Below the pieces are notes generated by a model, which made no database searches, was not told the DNA's origin, and was given only the letters and a program-made list of their open reading frames with translations. From NCBI GenBank assembly GCA_020025885.1, contig JAHHRJ010000039.1, positions 1 through 21,969 on the forward strand: 21,969 nt of DNA. The letters run 5' to 3'. The position numbers and the translations under genes are program-made. Shown in pieces: positions 1 through 7,391 of the stretch. Positions within the stretch are counted from its first letter, which is position 1; every line of letters begins with the position of its first letter. The stretch is from Butyricicoccus sp. (GTDB lineage Bacteria > Bacillota > Clostridia > Oscillospirales > Butyricicoccaceae).

Positions 1-869
1 TATTGCTATTTTGTTGAAATAAACCAGTTGTGCGGACTTTTCAGAAACGCTCTATTGCACGAGAAACGACACCGCTCGAAGAAATTATTATGACTGCATA
101 TCCTTATGTATATGCAAATGAGCAGATCGAAGATTGTATCCCGCGTTTGAGCGGATATTCGGAAGATTCCATTCCTGTCCTGGATCTCAATAATAAGCTG
201 TGCGGTGTTTTGACGGCGCAGGATATGACACGTCTGACAGATGACGTGATGGGTGAAGATTATGCAAAGCTGGCAGGCTTGACAGCGGAAGAGGATCTGG
301 AAGAATCTCTGGGGAAAAGTATCAGCAAGCGTTTGCCATGGCTCGTGATTCTTTTGGGGTTGGGGTTTGTCGTGTCAACTGTGGTTGGAATGTTTGAACA
401 GGTAGTCGCAAGTCTAACACTCATTGTTTGTTTTCAGTCCCTCATTTTGGACATGGCAGGCAATGTGGGAACACAGTCTCTGGCAGTCACCATTCGTGTA
501 TTGATGGATGAACAAATTACAGGAAAGCAAAAGCTGCATCTTGTACTCAAAGAAGCAAAGATTGGTCTATGCAGTGGATTTATTCTAGGTATGCTTTCCT
601 TTGTGCTGATCGGTGAGTATCTGTTTCTGATTAAGGGAGAAACGGCGATCCTTGCATTCTCGGTTTCTTTCTGTACAGGGGTCGCGTTGCTTGTTTCTAT
701 GTTGTTATCAAGTGTAACAGGTACAGTCGTACCGCTGATCTTCCAAAAGTTGAAAATTGACCCAGCAGTTGCTTCTGGTCCGCTGATTACCACAGTGAAC
801 GATTTGGTGGCAGTGATAACATATTATGGATTGGCGTGGCTGCTTCTGATCCATGTTTTACATGCATAA
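1..869 (+). CDS. mgtE: Magnesium transporter MgtE, C-terminal part, with apparent frameshift
   Basis: This is the C-terminal two thirds of an MgtE-type Mg2+ channel, cut off by the window start. From base 30 the frame reads the end of the first CBS domain, a second CBS domain (LNNKLCGVLTAQDM) and then the membrane domain. That domain carries the family signatures RLPWLVILLGLG, the GNVGTQS pore motif and DPAVASGPLITTVNDL, whose Asp lines the Mg2+ pathway in characterised MgtE proteins. About five membrane helices follow, as expected. The 30-869 frame has a stop at 15-17, whereas frame 1 upstream reads YCYFVEINQLCG, which fits the CBS strand that should precede TFQKRSIARETTPLEEI. One base therefore seems to be missing near 36-37, so the gene may be a pseudogene or carry a sequencing error. 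A GTG at 30 is formally possible as a start but would truncate the CBS domain. The family assignment is firm; intactness is doubtful. Confidence 0.85.
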
Positions 870-912
870 ATATGTTTGCAAACTGCTTTTATGCTTTGTT
901 ATTAAAATATAA

Positions 913-927
913 TGATAATCAATGTCA
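913..927. promoter_or_regulatory. Possible Fur-family-like operator in the mgtE-response regulator gap
   Basis: The 318-bp gap 870-1187 holds no credible gene. Within it, TGATAAT-C-AATGTCA matches the 7-1-7 Fur/PerR-family inverted repeat at 12 of 14 positions, and a TATAAT hexamer follows at 956-961 without a good -35 box. The rest of the gap is AT-rich with no clear terminator for mgtE. This is a single-site match seen by eye, so chance similarity is quite possible. Confidence 0.25.
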
Positions 928-1187
928 AGAAATAGTAAAATTTGCAGATATATGGTATAATAAAAAGAAATGTGCAATTTTGCAAATAATAACTGGAATT
1001 GCAGGAAAAATTGTTTAAAGTGATGGCTGTTCCGTGACAGTGAAAATCACATGGATCGTGACTCAGATGCGGATAAAATTTGATACCAGAATCAATTATT
1101 ACAGGGGAGTAGACATATACTTGAGGATGTATTAAGGTTTTTGATCTTAAAATCGTATAAGAAGCTTATAAGACAGGAGGATATTTT

Positions 1188-1643
1188 ATGAAGAAGCAAA
1201 TTATGATCGTGGATGATGACCCGACGAGTATAGCGATCGTCAAAGCGATGCTTGTTACAGAATATGACGTCGTGACCAATGCGTCCGGTTTACAGGCAAT
1301 GGGTCATCTGCAAAAAAATGATCCGCCCAATCTCATCCTATTGGATATTGTGATGCCAGGTACAGATGGCATGGAAGTTCTGAAATATTTAAAAAGCAAT
1401 TCGAAGCTTGCAGATATCCCAGTCATTTTTATGACTAGTGTGGATCGCCCAGAAATTCAGTTGGAAGGCTATGTCAGTGGTGTGGATGACTTTATTCAGA
1501 AGCCTGTACATGAAAAACTGCTGAAAATGAAAGTTGCACACCAGCTATATATCTATGAGCTGAAGCAGGAAAACAAACGTCTGCATCAGCAAACACAGAT
1601 GATCAAAATGCGAATCGATCAGGTTTTTGACACGTTTATGTAA
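1188..1643 (+). CDS. Stand-alone response regulator (receiver domain with C-terminal coiled coil)
   Basis: This 151-residue protein is almost entirely a CheY-like receiver. The acidic triad is D9-D10-D11, the phospho-acceptor is D53 in LLLDIVMPGTDG, the switch Thr is T83 (FMTS), and the conserved Lys is K105 in QKPV. After residue 120 a charged helical tail (LKQENKRLHQQTQMIKMRI) looks like a short coiled coil. No DNA-binding, enzymatic or HPt output domain is present, so it probably acts by protein-protein contact or as a phosphate relay. The start ATG has an excellent AGGAGG 7 bases upstream. No histidine kinase gene lies in the window. mntP starts 39 bases downstream on the same strand without a visible terminator, so the two are probably co-transcribed. 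The target is unknown. Confidence 0.9.
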   Translation: MKKQIMIVDDDPTSIAIVKAMLVTEYDVVTNASGLQAMGHLQKNDPPNLILLDIVMPGTDGMEVLKYLKSNSKLADIPVIFMTSVDRPEIQLEGYVSGVDDFIQKPVHEKLLKMKVAHQLYIYELKQENKRLHQQTQMIKMRIDQVFDTFM

Positions 1644-1682
1644 ATACTGCAACAAAACTGAGGGAGAATACGATTTGGCTCT

Positions 1683-2243
1683 ATGCAGATTTGGGAATTG
1701 TTTTTCGTTGCGATCAGTTTGTCAATGGATGCCTTTGCAGTTTCCGTATGTAAAGGGTTATCTGTTGCAAGAGTGACCCCGGCACACGCCCGATCTGTTG
1801 CGTTGTATTTTGGCGGCTTTCAAGCACTCATGCCAGTCCTTGGGTATGTTGCAGGGCTTCAGTTTCAAGATACGATCGAACAGTTTGACCATTGGATCGC
1901 ATTTTTCCTGTTAGGCTTTCTTGGATTCCGTATGATTCGAGATGCCTGCGATGATACCTCAGTACAGATTAATGCAGCGTTTCATGCGCGTGCAATGCTA
2001 CCTCTGGCTGTTGCAACCAGCATAGATGCGCTGGCGGTCGGCGTGACGTTTGCATTTCTGCATGTCTCGATTTTACCGGCTGCCAGTTTGATCGGTGTTA
2101 CAACAGGTGTGCTTTGCATCGCTGGGATATATCTCGGGCATCGGATCGGAATGTGTTTTCAGAAATATGCGGCAGGTGCAGGTGGTGTGATCTTGATCAG
2201 TCTGGGTGTGAAAATTTTGATACAGCATCTCTGTGCTGGTTAG
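1683..2243 (+). CDS. mntP: Putative Mn2+ efflux pump MntP
   Basis: This 186-residue membrane protein has about six helices arranged as the two-fold repeat of the MntP (DUF204) family, which exports manganese. The first half carries SLSMDAFAVSVCKGL with D16 and G25 at the positions of the conserved Asp and Gly in E. coli MntP. The second half repeats the signature as ATSIDALAVGVTF with D115. Length matches the family. The nearest Shine-Dalgarno-like GGGAG (1662-1666) is about 16 bases from the ATG, which is long, but no better in-frame start exists and the alignment to E. coli supports this one. No yybP-ykoY Mn2+ riboswitch is seen in the 39-base gap to the response regulator gene. The gene ends at a strong hairpin shared with the convergent antiporter gene. 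Confidence 0.9.
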   Translation: MQIWELFFVAISLSMDAFAVSVCKGLSVARVTPAHARSVALYFGGFQALMPVLGYVAGLQFQDTIEQFDHWIAFFLLGFLGFRMIRDACDDTSVQINAAFHARAMLPLAVATSIDALAVGVTFAFLHVSILPAASLIGVTTGVLCIAGIYLGHRIGMCFQKYAAGAGGVILISLGVKILIQHLCAG

Positions 2244-2282
2244 AAGTGAAATAACCGAGAAACCCAAATACAATAGAAGTTG

Positions 2283-2322
2283 AAAAAGACTTGTCATCTG
2301 GCAGCAGACGACAAGTCTTTTT
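2283..2322. terminator. Bidirectional intrinsic terminator between mntP and the antiporter gene
   Basis: A 13-bp stem, AAAAAGACTTGTC paired with GACAAGTCTTTTT, encloses a loop that can extend the helix by TCTG/CAGA. The A-run on one side and T-run on the other let it terminate both mntP (plus) and the convergent antiporter gene (minus, stop at 2334). Confidence 0.9.
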
Positions 2323-2333
2323 TGTTGATCGTT

Positions 2334-3509
2334 TTATTCAGTGCATTTGCTGGGTTGCAGCCATTTGCGATAGCTTGCATCAATGGCGATCGCACCAAGT
2401 GGTGCGGTAATCAAAATCGCTAAGACGGCGGCAGTGAGGACGGTCTGCCCGCAGGCAAGCCCTAAAGAAAGCGGCATTGCACCAATCGCTGCCTGTACAG
2501 TGGCTTTTGGGGTGTAGGCGACCATGCAAAAGGCGCGTTCGCGTGGATTGAGTGGAGTTTTAACCATACAAAGAAGGACGCCAGCCATACGGAATACCAG
2601 TGCGCCGATGATCACGAGGGTCACAGGCAGGCTGAACTGGGCTGCATAGGTGATGTTTACACTTGCGCCAACGAGCACAAACAAGACAGGTTCTGCACCG
2701 ACCCAAAGGTTATTATAGTGTGTGGAAAGATCGTCTGTTGGAATCCACTTTGCCAGCATGATGGAGAGTGTCATAATGGCAAGTAGTCCGGAGAATGCAC
2801 CTTCTAGTAGGTCATCCACAAAGAGCAGCAGGAAGGAGACTGCCAGCATGAGCACAACACGCTGTGCGCTCGTTTCAAAATAAGCAAAAACTTTGCGCAG
2901 GATGAAAGCACAAACAATGCCGCCCAGAATGCCGAGTACGAGAGATGCGGGGAGTTTGACAAAAGTGAGTGCGGACACAGTTTCGCCAGATATCAGACTG
3001 GTGCAAATAGAAAACAAGGAGAGAACAAAGATATCATCCAGAGAAGAACCCGCTAGGATCATCTGCGGAATGCCTTGCTTGACACCATAACCAGAGTCTA
3101 AAAGCTGTACCATGCGTGGAACGACAACAGCAGGAGAAACTGCGGCGAGTACAGAGCCAAGCAGTGCAGCTTCCATGAGATTCAAATGAAGAATTGTAGG
3201 TGCGAGAAGTAGGATGCCGGCGATTTCGCACAGGGCAGGAAGAAAACACAGCAGAAAGGCAGGGCGTCCCACGCGCTTTAACCCTGCAAGGTCAAGGCTG
3301 AGTCCAGCACGGGTTAAAATAATGACGAGTGCAATACGGCGCAGATCGGCAGAGATAGCAAGCAGGCTATCGTCCAGTAAATTGAGCGAATAGGGCCCGA
3401 TTACGATGCCTAAAAGCAGCATGCCAAGAAGCGGCGGCAGATGAAGCTGGCGGAAGAGTTTGCCTGCAAGCAGTCCGCCAAGAAAGAGTAATGCAAGTCC
3501 AAGAAACAT
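2334..3509 (-). CDS. CPA-family cation/proton antiporter under fluoride riboswitch control
   Basis: This 391-residue protein has about 12 hydrophobic segments. It belongs to the monovalent cation:proton antiporter superfamily: an N-terminal LLFLGGLLAGKLFRQL helix, an AAVSPAVVVPRM unwound-helix segment around S125-P126, and an adjacent acidic pair in SSLDD (D158, D159), the usual ion/proton site. It lacks the C-terminal TrkA-N domain of Kef proteins. The frame is open upstream to 3626, but ATG 3507-3509 has GGAGG nine bases before it, and the upstream residues would be translated from a structured leader, so 3509 is chosen. The leader matches a fluoride riboswitch, and antiporters of this superfamily are a known minority class of fluoride-riboswitch genes. 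A role in fluoride tolerance (F- export or pH/ion compensation) is therefore inferred. The substrate cannot be told from sequence alone. Confidence 0.85.
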   Translation of the reverse strand: MFLGLALLFLGGLLAGKLFRQLHLPPLLGMLLLGIVIGPYSLNLLDDSLLAISADLRRIALVIILTRAGLSLDLAGLKRVGRPAFLLCFLPALCEIAGILLLAPTILHLNLMEAALLGSVLAAVSPAVVVPRMVQLLDSGYGVKQGIPQMILAGSSLDDIFVLSLFSICTSLISGETVSALTFVKLPASLVLGILGGIVCAFILRKVFAYFETSAQRVVLMLAVSFLLLFVDDLLEGAFSGLLAIMTLSIMLAKWIPTDDLSTHYNNLWVGAEPVLFVLVGASVNITYAAQFSLPVTLVIIGALVFRMAGVLLCMVKTPLNPRERAFCMVAYTPKATVQAAIGAMPLSLGLACGQTVLTAAVLAILITAPLGAIAIDASYRKWLQPSKCTE

Positions 3510-3540
3510 AATTGATTTCCTCCATACAATATTTTTGCAC

Positions 3541-3632
3541 AAAAAAAGCTGATGATTCCTGCAAACGCAGAAGTCATCAGCTCTTCGTAACAAGCGGTTT
3601 CGGCAAAAGCCGCGGGAGACATTCATTCCCTT
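3541..3632 (-). promoter_or_regulatory. Fluoride (crcB-class) riboswitch with intrinsic terminator
   Basis: Read on the minus strand from about 3632, the leader begins GGGA-AUGAAUGUC-UCCC, a short P1 with an AUG-containing loop. An extra CGGC-UUUU-GCCG hairpin follows, then AAAC, a small P3 closed by GCU/AGC, and then UGAUGACUUC. This is the layout of the fluoride aptamer: loop GAAUGUC can pair with GACUUC as the pseudoknot (one bulged U). The P3 3' strand and pseudoknot strand are also the 5' arm of a terminator, AGCUGAUGA with UCAUCAGCU followed by a U-run (3541-3582). This predicts a transcriptional ON switch: fluoride binding would preserve the aptamer and block termination. The match was made by eye against remembered B. 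cereus and T. petrophila sequences. Confidence 0.82.
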
Positions 3633-3638
3633 AATAGT

Positions 3639-3667
3639 ATGATAGCATAGGATAAAAGGATTGTCAA
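3639..3667 (-). promoter_or_regulatory. Sigma-A-type promoter for the riboswitch-antiporter unit
   Basis: On the minus strand TTGACA (3662-3667) and TATCAT (3639-3644) are separated by exactly 17 bp. Transcription would begin near 3632, precisely where the riboswitch P1 stem starts, which supports an independent transcript rather than read-through from the upstream ATPase gene. Confidence 0.8.
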
Positions 3668-3686
3668 TTCCCGTTTTACCGATGCG

Positions 3687-6600
3687 TTATTTTTTATAGA
3701 GAATCCGGATCGCGTTGAGTACGCACAAAATCGCAACACCAGTATCTGCAAATACCGCAAGCCACATGGATGCAATACCAAAGAGACCAAGCAGCATAAA
3801 GCCAATTTTGATCACAAGTGCAAAGATGATATTCTGCCATGCGATGTTGATGGAAGTGCGGGCGATCTCGATAGAATCCCCAATTGCGAGTGGGTCAGAA
3901 GTCATGAACACAACATCAGCCGCTTCGATCGCAGCATCCGAACCAGAACCCATAGCAGCACCTACATCTGCGTTGGCAAGTACAGGGGCGTCGTTGATTC
4001 CGTCGCCAACATACATGACTGCGCCATGCTGTGCACGAATGTTGCGCAGAGCGTCCAGTTTTTCCTCTGGCATCAGGCGAGCACGTACTTCTTGGATATC
4101 CAGCTGTGCTGCCACAGCTTCTGCACTGTCTTGTGCGTCACCTGTCAGCATAACTGTAATCAAATCGAGCTTGCGCAGGTGCTTCATTGCAGTCTTTGCA
4201 TTTGCCTTAATGGTATCAGAAATAATGATGGAACCGGCAAAGCGACCACTGGCTGCGATCAGTACTTCAGTGCCGATATCTCTTGCAGTATAACCAGATA
4301 TGTCAATACCAGCAGTTTGCAGCAGATTGCGGTTACCGCACAGAACGGTAACGCCACCGATCATCGCAACAATGCCTTGACCTGCGATTTCCTGAACCTT
4401 GGTAGGTGGAACGATATGCATGTTACGCTCATTGGCTTCACTGAGAATGCTCTGTGCGATCGGATGGGTGGAGTGCTGTTCACAGCTTGCCGCCATAGAA
4501 AGCAGAGTGGTTTCGTTCATGCCTTCCGCCGGGAGGATGCGCTGCACAACAAAGTTACCTTTGGTGAGTGTGCCGGTCTTATCCATTGCAACGGTATGCA
4601 CATTCTTGAGTGCCTCCAGAGATGCACCACCCTTAAAGAGAATCCCGCGCTTTGAGCCAGCACCGATGCCAGCAAAGAAGGAAAGCGGTACACTTAGTAC
4701 CAGTGCGCAAGGACAGCTGATAACTAAGAAGCTGAGTGCGGTATACATCCAGTGCGCCCAATCTCCAGTCATAATAGAAGGAATAATTGCAGTCAAAATT
4801 GCAACGACAACAACGATAGGGGTATATATACGGGAGAAGCGAGTAACAAAGCGATCCATACGCGGCTTACTTGCTGCGGCATTTTCTACGGCGTTCAAAA
4901 TACGTGTTACCATAGAATCTGCAAGGGTATTGGTTACCTCAATCTGCAATGCGCTCGTGGTATTGATACAGCCGGAAATCACTTCGGAAGTCGGATGCAC
5001 CGAAACGGGAACTGGCTCACCTGTAACGGGGGAGGTATCGATACGGCTATCGCCAACACGAACAATGCCGTCCAGCGGGATGCGATCACCGGGACGCACA
5101 AGCAGCAAAGAGCCAACTTTTGCCTCGGATGCCGGAATGGTATGCACAACACCCTTTGCATCGATTTCATGCACAACATCAGGGCGGAGGTCAACGGCTT
5201 CCATGATCTGACGACGGCTCTTTTCGACTGCACGGTGTTCAAAGAACTCACCAACACGATAGAATAGCATAACGCCAACGGCTTCGCTATACGTGCCCAT
5301 TGCAATTGCGCCCAGCGTTGCCAAAGACATGAGGAAGTTTTCATCAAAGATGTGACCGCTTTTCATGTTCTTAAATGCGGTCAGCAAAACCTGACCACCC
5401 AAGATGACGTAGGACAGGCAGAAGATGAACATGGAAACGAACGGCTGGAAACGCTCTAGGATCATACCAATCACAAGCAGCGCAGCACCAATTCCAATAC
5501 AGCGAAGCTCATGGGTATAATTGGTTTCTTCAATGCTGCGTATGCCGCCGTCCATAGGCTCAATTTGCACTTCTGGCTCAACGGACATACAAACACGGCG
5601 GATCTGGTCAAGGCGTGCTTCTGGATTGTCAGCAACCAAACGAAGCTGCTTGGTGGCAAAGACAACAACAGCATCCGAAACACCGGGAAGTTTGCGGATC
5701 TTTTCTTCCATCAGTGCGCCGCAATGTGCACAGCTTAGGTTTTGAAGCTGGTAGATCCGACGCTCGCCGCGCGCAGTTGCATTCAGTTCACGAGCGGGAG
5801 CTGCTTCTGCATCACGCTCACAGCAGTCACAGGAAGCTCCGTCGTGGTGATGATGGGCGTGTTCATGCACATCATCGTGCTCATGTTCATGTTTGCGGCG
5901 TTTGTGCTTATGATCTCGACGCTGTTTTTTGTGTTCATGAACATGATGTTCTTCGTGCGCTTCTGCATGGTCATGGTCACAGCAGTCACAGGATGCGGTG
6001 CTGTTATGATCGTGTTCCTGTTCCTCATGCGCATGTTCATGGTCACAGCAGTCACAGCAGTCACAGCCATCCTCTTTATGCTCGTGGGATGCATCATGGT
6101 GAGTGTAGCAGCACGTATGATCTTCCTGTTCAGCATTTTCATGGGAACGCTGTAAGTGGTCGCGGAATTCTGAGAGATCATCTGGCAATTCCATATCTGC
6201 AATTGCAGGATTGCTAAAATCTAGAAGATCGGAAAACTGAGACATATCCAGCGGTTCTGGAATACGTACAGGCATATCCAGCTGATCCAAGATATCAAAG
6301 TGATCGTCAGATGGTGCAGCTTCAGAAACTTGCTCAGCGTTTAATGATTCCTGCGGCTCTTTTGATTCGAACACTTCTTCTGGTGTTGCCGTCTGTTCTT
6401 CTGTTGGTTCAGATGGTTCATCAGGCTCCATAGCATCCACTTGCTGGAAAAAGTCAGCTGTGAAAGGTTCGCTTTGTTCTGGTATAGCTTGTGATTCGGA
6501 AGTTTCTGGTGGAGCTTCTTGCGGCTTTACGCTTGGTGCAGCTTCTGTAAAAACCGCATATGGATCATCATTAGGTGGATTGGTTTGTTCTGTATGTTCT

Positions 6601-6707
6601 GACGCTTCAATTGATTGAAGCTGGTCCCCAAAAAGGGAGCGTAAGTCAGGATCAAGCATAAGGGGATCGTCGGGCGATAGTTCCTTGCGTTTTGGGTCCA
6701 GACTCAT
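3687..6707 (-). CDS. Zn2+/Cd2+/Pb2+-translocating P1B-type ATPase with very long metal-binding N-terminus
   Basis: This 1006-residue pump has a ZntA/CadA-like core. It contains an HMA domain at about 317-385 with CAHC (C326, C329), actuator TGE (562-564), CPC in the membrane (665-667), phosphorylation site DKTGT (D709), the HP motif (748-749) and GDGINDAP (901-908). K967 and D988 in the last two helices match the Zn/Cd-type ZntA pattern, not the Cu type. The first 315 residues are unusual. Residues 1-190 are acidic and Pro/Glu/Ser-rich, apparently disordered, and 191-297 are packed with His and Cys, including repeated CDCC and HEHEH-like runs. Ordinary members are about 700-750 residues. ATG 6707 has AAGGAG eight bases upstream. 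The gene lies behind an ArsR/SmtB-like operator. No obvious terminator follows it, so read-through into the riboswitch is possible. Confidence 0.95.
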   Translation of the reverse strand: MSLDPKRKELSPDDPLMLDPDLRSLFGDQLQSIEASEHTEQTNPPNDDPYAVFTEAAPSVKPQEAPPETSESQAIPEQSEPFTADFFQQVDAMEPDEPSEPTEEQTATPEEVFESKEPQESLNAEQVSEAAPSDDHFDILDQLDMPVRIPEPLDMSQFSDLLDFSNPAIADMELPDDLSEFRDHLQRSHENAEQEDHTCCYTHHDASHEHKEDGCDCCDCCDHEHAHEEQEHDHNSTASCDCCDHDHAEAHEEHHVHEHKKQRRDHKHKRRKHEHEHDDVHEHAHHHHDGASCDCCERDAEAAPARELNATARGERRIYQLQNLSCAHCGALMEEKIRKLPGVSDAVVVFATKQLRLVADNPEARLDQIRRVCMSVEPEVQIEPMDGGIRSIEETNYTHELRCIGIGAALLVIGMILERFQPFVSMFIFCLSYVILGGQVLLTAFKNMKSGHIFDENFLMSLATLGAIAMGTYSEAVGVMLFYRVGEFFEHRAVEKSRRQIMEAVDLRPDVVHEIDAKGVVHTIPASEAKVGSLLLVRPGDRIPLDGIVRVGDSRIDTSPVTGEPVPVSVHPTSEVISGCINTTSALQIEVTNTLADSMVTRILNAVENAAASKPRMDRFVTRFSRIYTPIVVVVAILTAIIPSIMTGDWAHWMYTALSFLVISCPCALVLSVPLSFFAGIGAGSKRGILFKGGASLEALKNVHTVAMDKTGTLTKGNFVVQRILPAEGMNETTLLSMAASCEQHSTHPIAQSILSEANERNMHIVPPTKVQEIAGQGIVAMIGGVTVLCGNRNLLQTAGIDISGYTARDIGTEVLIAASGRFAGSIIISDTIKANAKTAMKHLRKLDLITVMLTGDAQDSAEAVAAQLDIQEVRARLMPEEKLDALRNIRAQHGAVMYVGDGINDAPVLANADVGAAMGSGSDAAIEAADVVFMTSDPLAIGDSIEIARTSINIAWQNIIFALVIKIGFMLLGLFGIASMWLAVFADTGVAILCVLNAIRILYKK

Positions 6708-6729
6708 AGCATCAACTCCTTTGTATAAT

Positions 6730-6749
6730 ATATGAGTAACTATTCATAT
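6730..6749. promoter_or_regulatory. ArsR/SmtB-family-like operator for the metal ATPase gene
   Basis: The imperfect dyad ATATGA-N8-TCATAT, with inner TA/TA symmetry, closely resembles the 12-2-12 operators bound by SmtB, ZiaR, CzrA and CadC (ATATGAA...TTCATAT type). It lies between the promoter and the ATPase start, where a bound repressor would block elongation, with release by Zn, Cd or Pb. No arsR-family gene lies in the window, so the regulator must be encoded elsewhere. Confidence 0.7.
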
Positions 6750-6760
6750 GTTATAGTATT

Positions 6761-6789
6761 ATGATAAACCAAGTAGTGTGACTTGTCAA
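6761..6789 (-). promoter_or_regulatory. Promoter of the metal ATPase gene
   Basis: On the minus strand TTGACA (6784-6789) is followed after 17 bp by TATCAT (6761-6766). The predicted start near 6754 lies just upstream of the metalloregulator-like dyad, giving a 5' leader of about 45 bases. Confidence 0.75.
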
Positions 6790-6917
6790 TATCAGTACGC
6801 CAAGAAAGCGGCAGAAAGGTGACAAAACGGCTCAATTTTTCATAAGACACATAAAAATATCATAACACGAAAATGTCAAAAAATCACCTGTTTTTTTGGG
6901 AATTTTGCAGATTTTAA

Positions 6918-6954
6918 GAAAGAAAACCCGCCACAACTTGAATCGTGTAGCGGG
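6918..6954 (-). terminator. Intrinsic terminator after pyrI
   Basis: On the minus strand CCCGC-U-ACA pairs with UGU-G-GCGGG around a 10-base loop and is followed by UUUUCUUUC. It lies 6 bases past the pyrI stop and closes the pyrBI unit before the ATPase promoter region. Confidence 0.85.
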
Positions 6955-6960
6955 CAAAGA

Positions 6961-7386
6961 TTACGGATTTTGACGCTTGGGTTCCTGTTCACAATACAGG
7001 CAGTGGTACTTGTCGTTCTCACCAAGAACGAAGATATGCTCGATTTCTTCTTCCACGGTGGTAATGCAGCGCGGGTTACGGCAGCGGATGACATTTTTGA
7101 GGGTCTTTGGCTTGACGAGCTTCTTCTTTTCAACGATCTCGCCGTCACGGATAATATCAATGGTGATATCTGGGTCAAGATAACCCAGAACATCGAGATC
7201 AAGGTCAATCACAGACTCGATTTTGATAATATCCTTATGTCCATGCTTTGCAGAACGCGCGTTTAAAATCAGTGCAACGCAGCAGTCAAGCTGGTCAAGT
7301 CCCGCATGATGATAAATCTGGATGCCAGTACCTGCTTTGATATGGTCGATTACAATACCATTTTGGATAGAATCAATATTTAACAT
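6961..7386 (-). CDS. pyrI: Aspartate carbamoyltransferase regulatory subunit PyrI
   Basis: This is the regulatory chain of aspartate transcarbamoylase. It binds allosteric nucleotides through its N-terminal domain and docks to PyrB through a zinc domain. The 141-residue sequence starts with the family's LNIDSIQNGIVIDHI segment, and the four zinc ligands are visible as C102 and C107 (RCRNPRC) and C129 and C132 (YHCLYC). Length is normal (about 140-155). It begins 5 bases after the pyrB stop, and its AAGGAGGG Shine-Dalgarno lies inside the pyrB 3' end, implying translational coupling. A terminator follows. The presence of pyrI indicates a class-B-type ATCase holoenzyme with feedback control. 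Confidence 0.96.
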   Translation of the reverse strand: MLNIDSIQNGIVIDHIKAGTGIQIYHHAGLDQLDCCVALILNARSAKHGHKDIIKIESVIDLDLDVLGYLDPDITIDIIRDGEIVEKKKLVKPKTLKNVIRCRNPRCITTVEEEIEHIFVLGENDKYHCLYCEQEPKRQNP

Positions 7387-7391
7387 AAATT

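Noticed and set aside
836..1018. 60-codon frame after mgtE
   Set aside because: It overlaps the mgtE 3' end in another frame, lacks a ribosome binding site and has no homology-like pattern.
3510..3626. N-terminal extension of the antiporter frame to 3626
   Set aside because: It would translate the riboswitch and terminator. A GGAGG-supported ATG at 3509 gives the normal family N-terminus.
3715..5211. Long plus-strand open frames opposite the metal ATPase
   Set aside because: They overlap the fully conserved ATPase core in antisense, are Ala/Ser-rich and have no start signals.
5742..6202. Hydrophobic-looking plus-strand frame (137 codons) and a Met/Thr-rich minus frame
   Set aside because: Both are artefacts of the His/Cys/Asp/Glu repeat codons in the ATPase N-terminus read in other frames.
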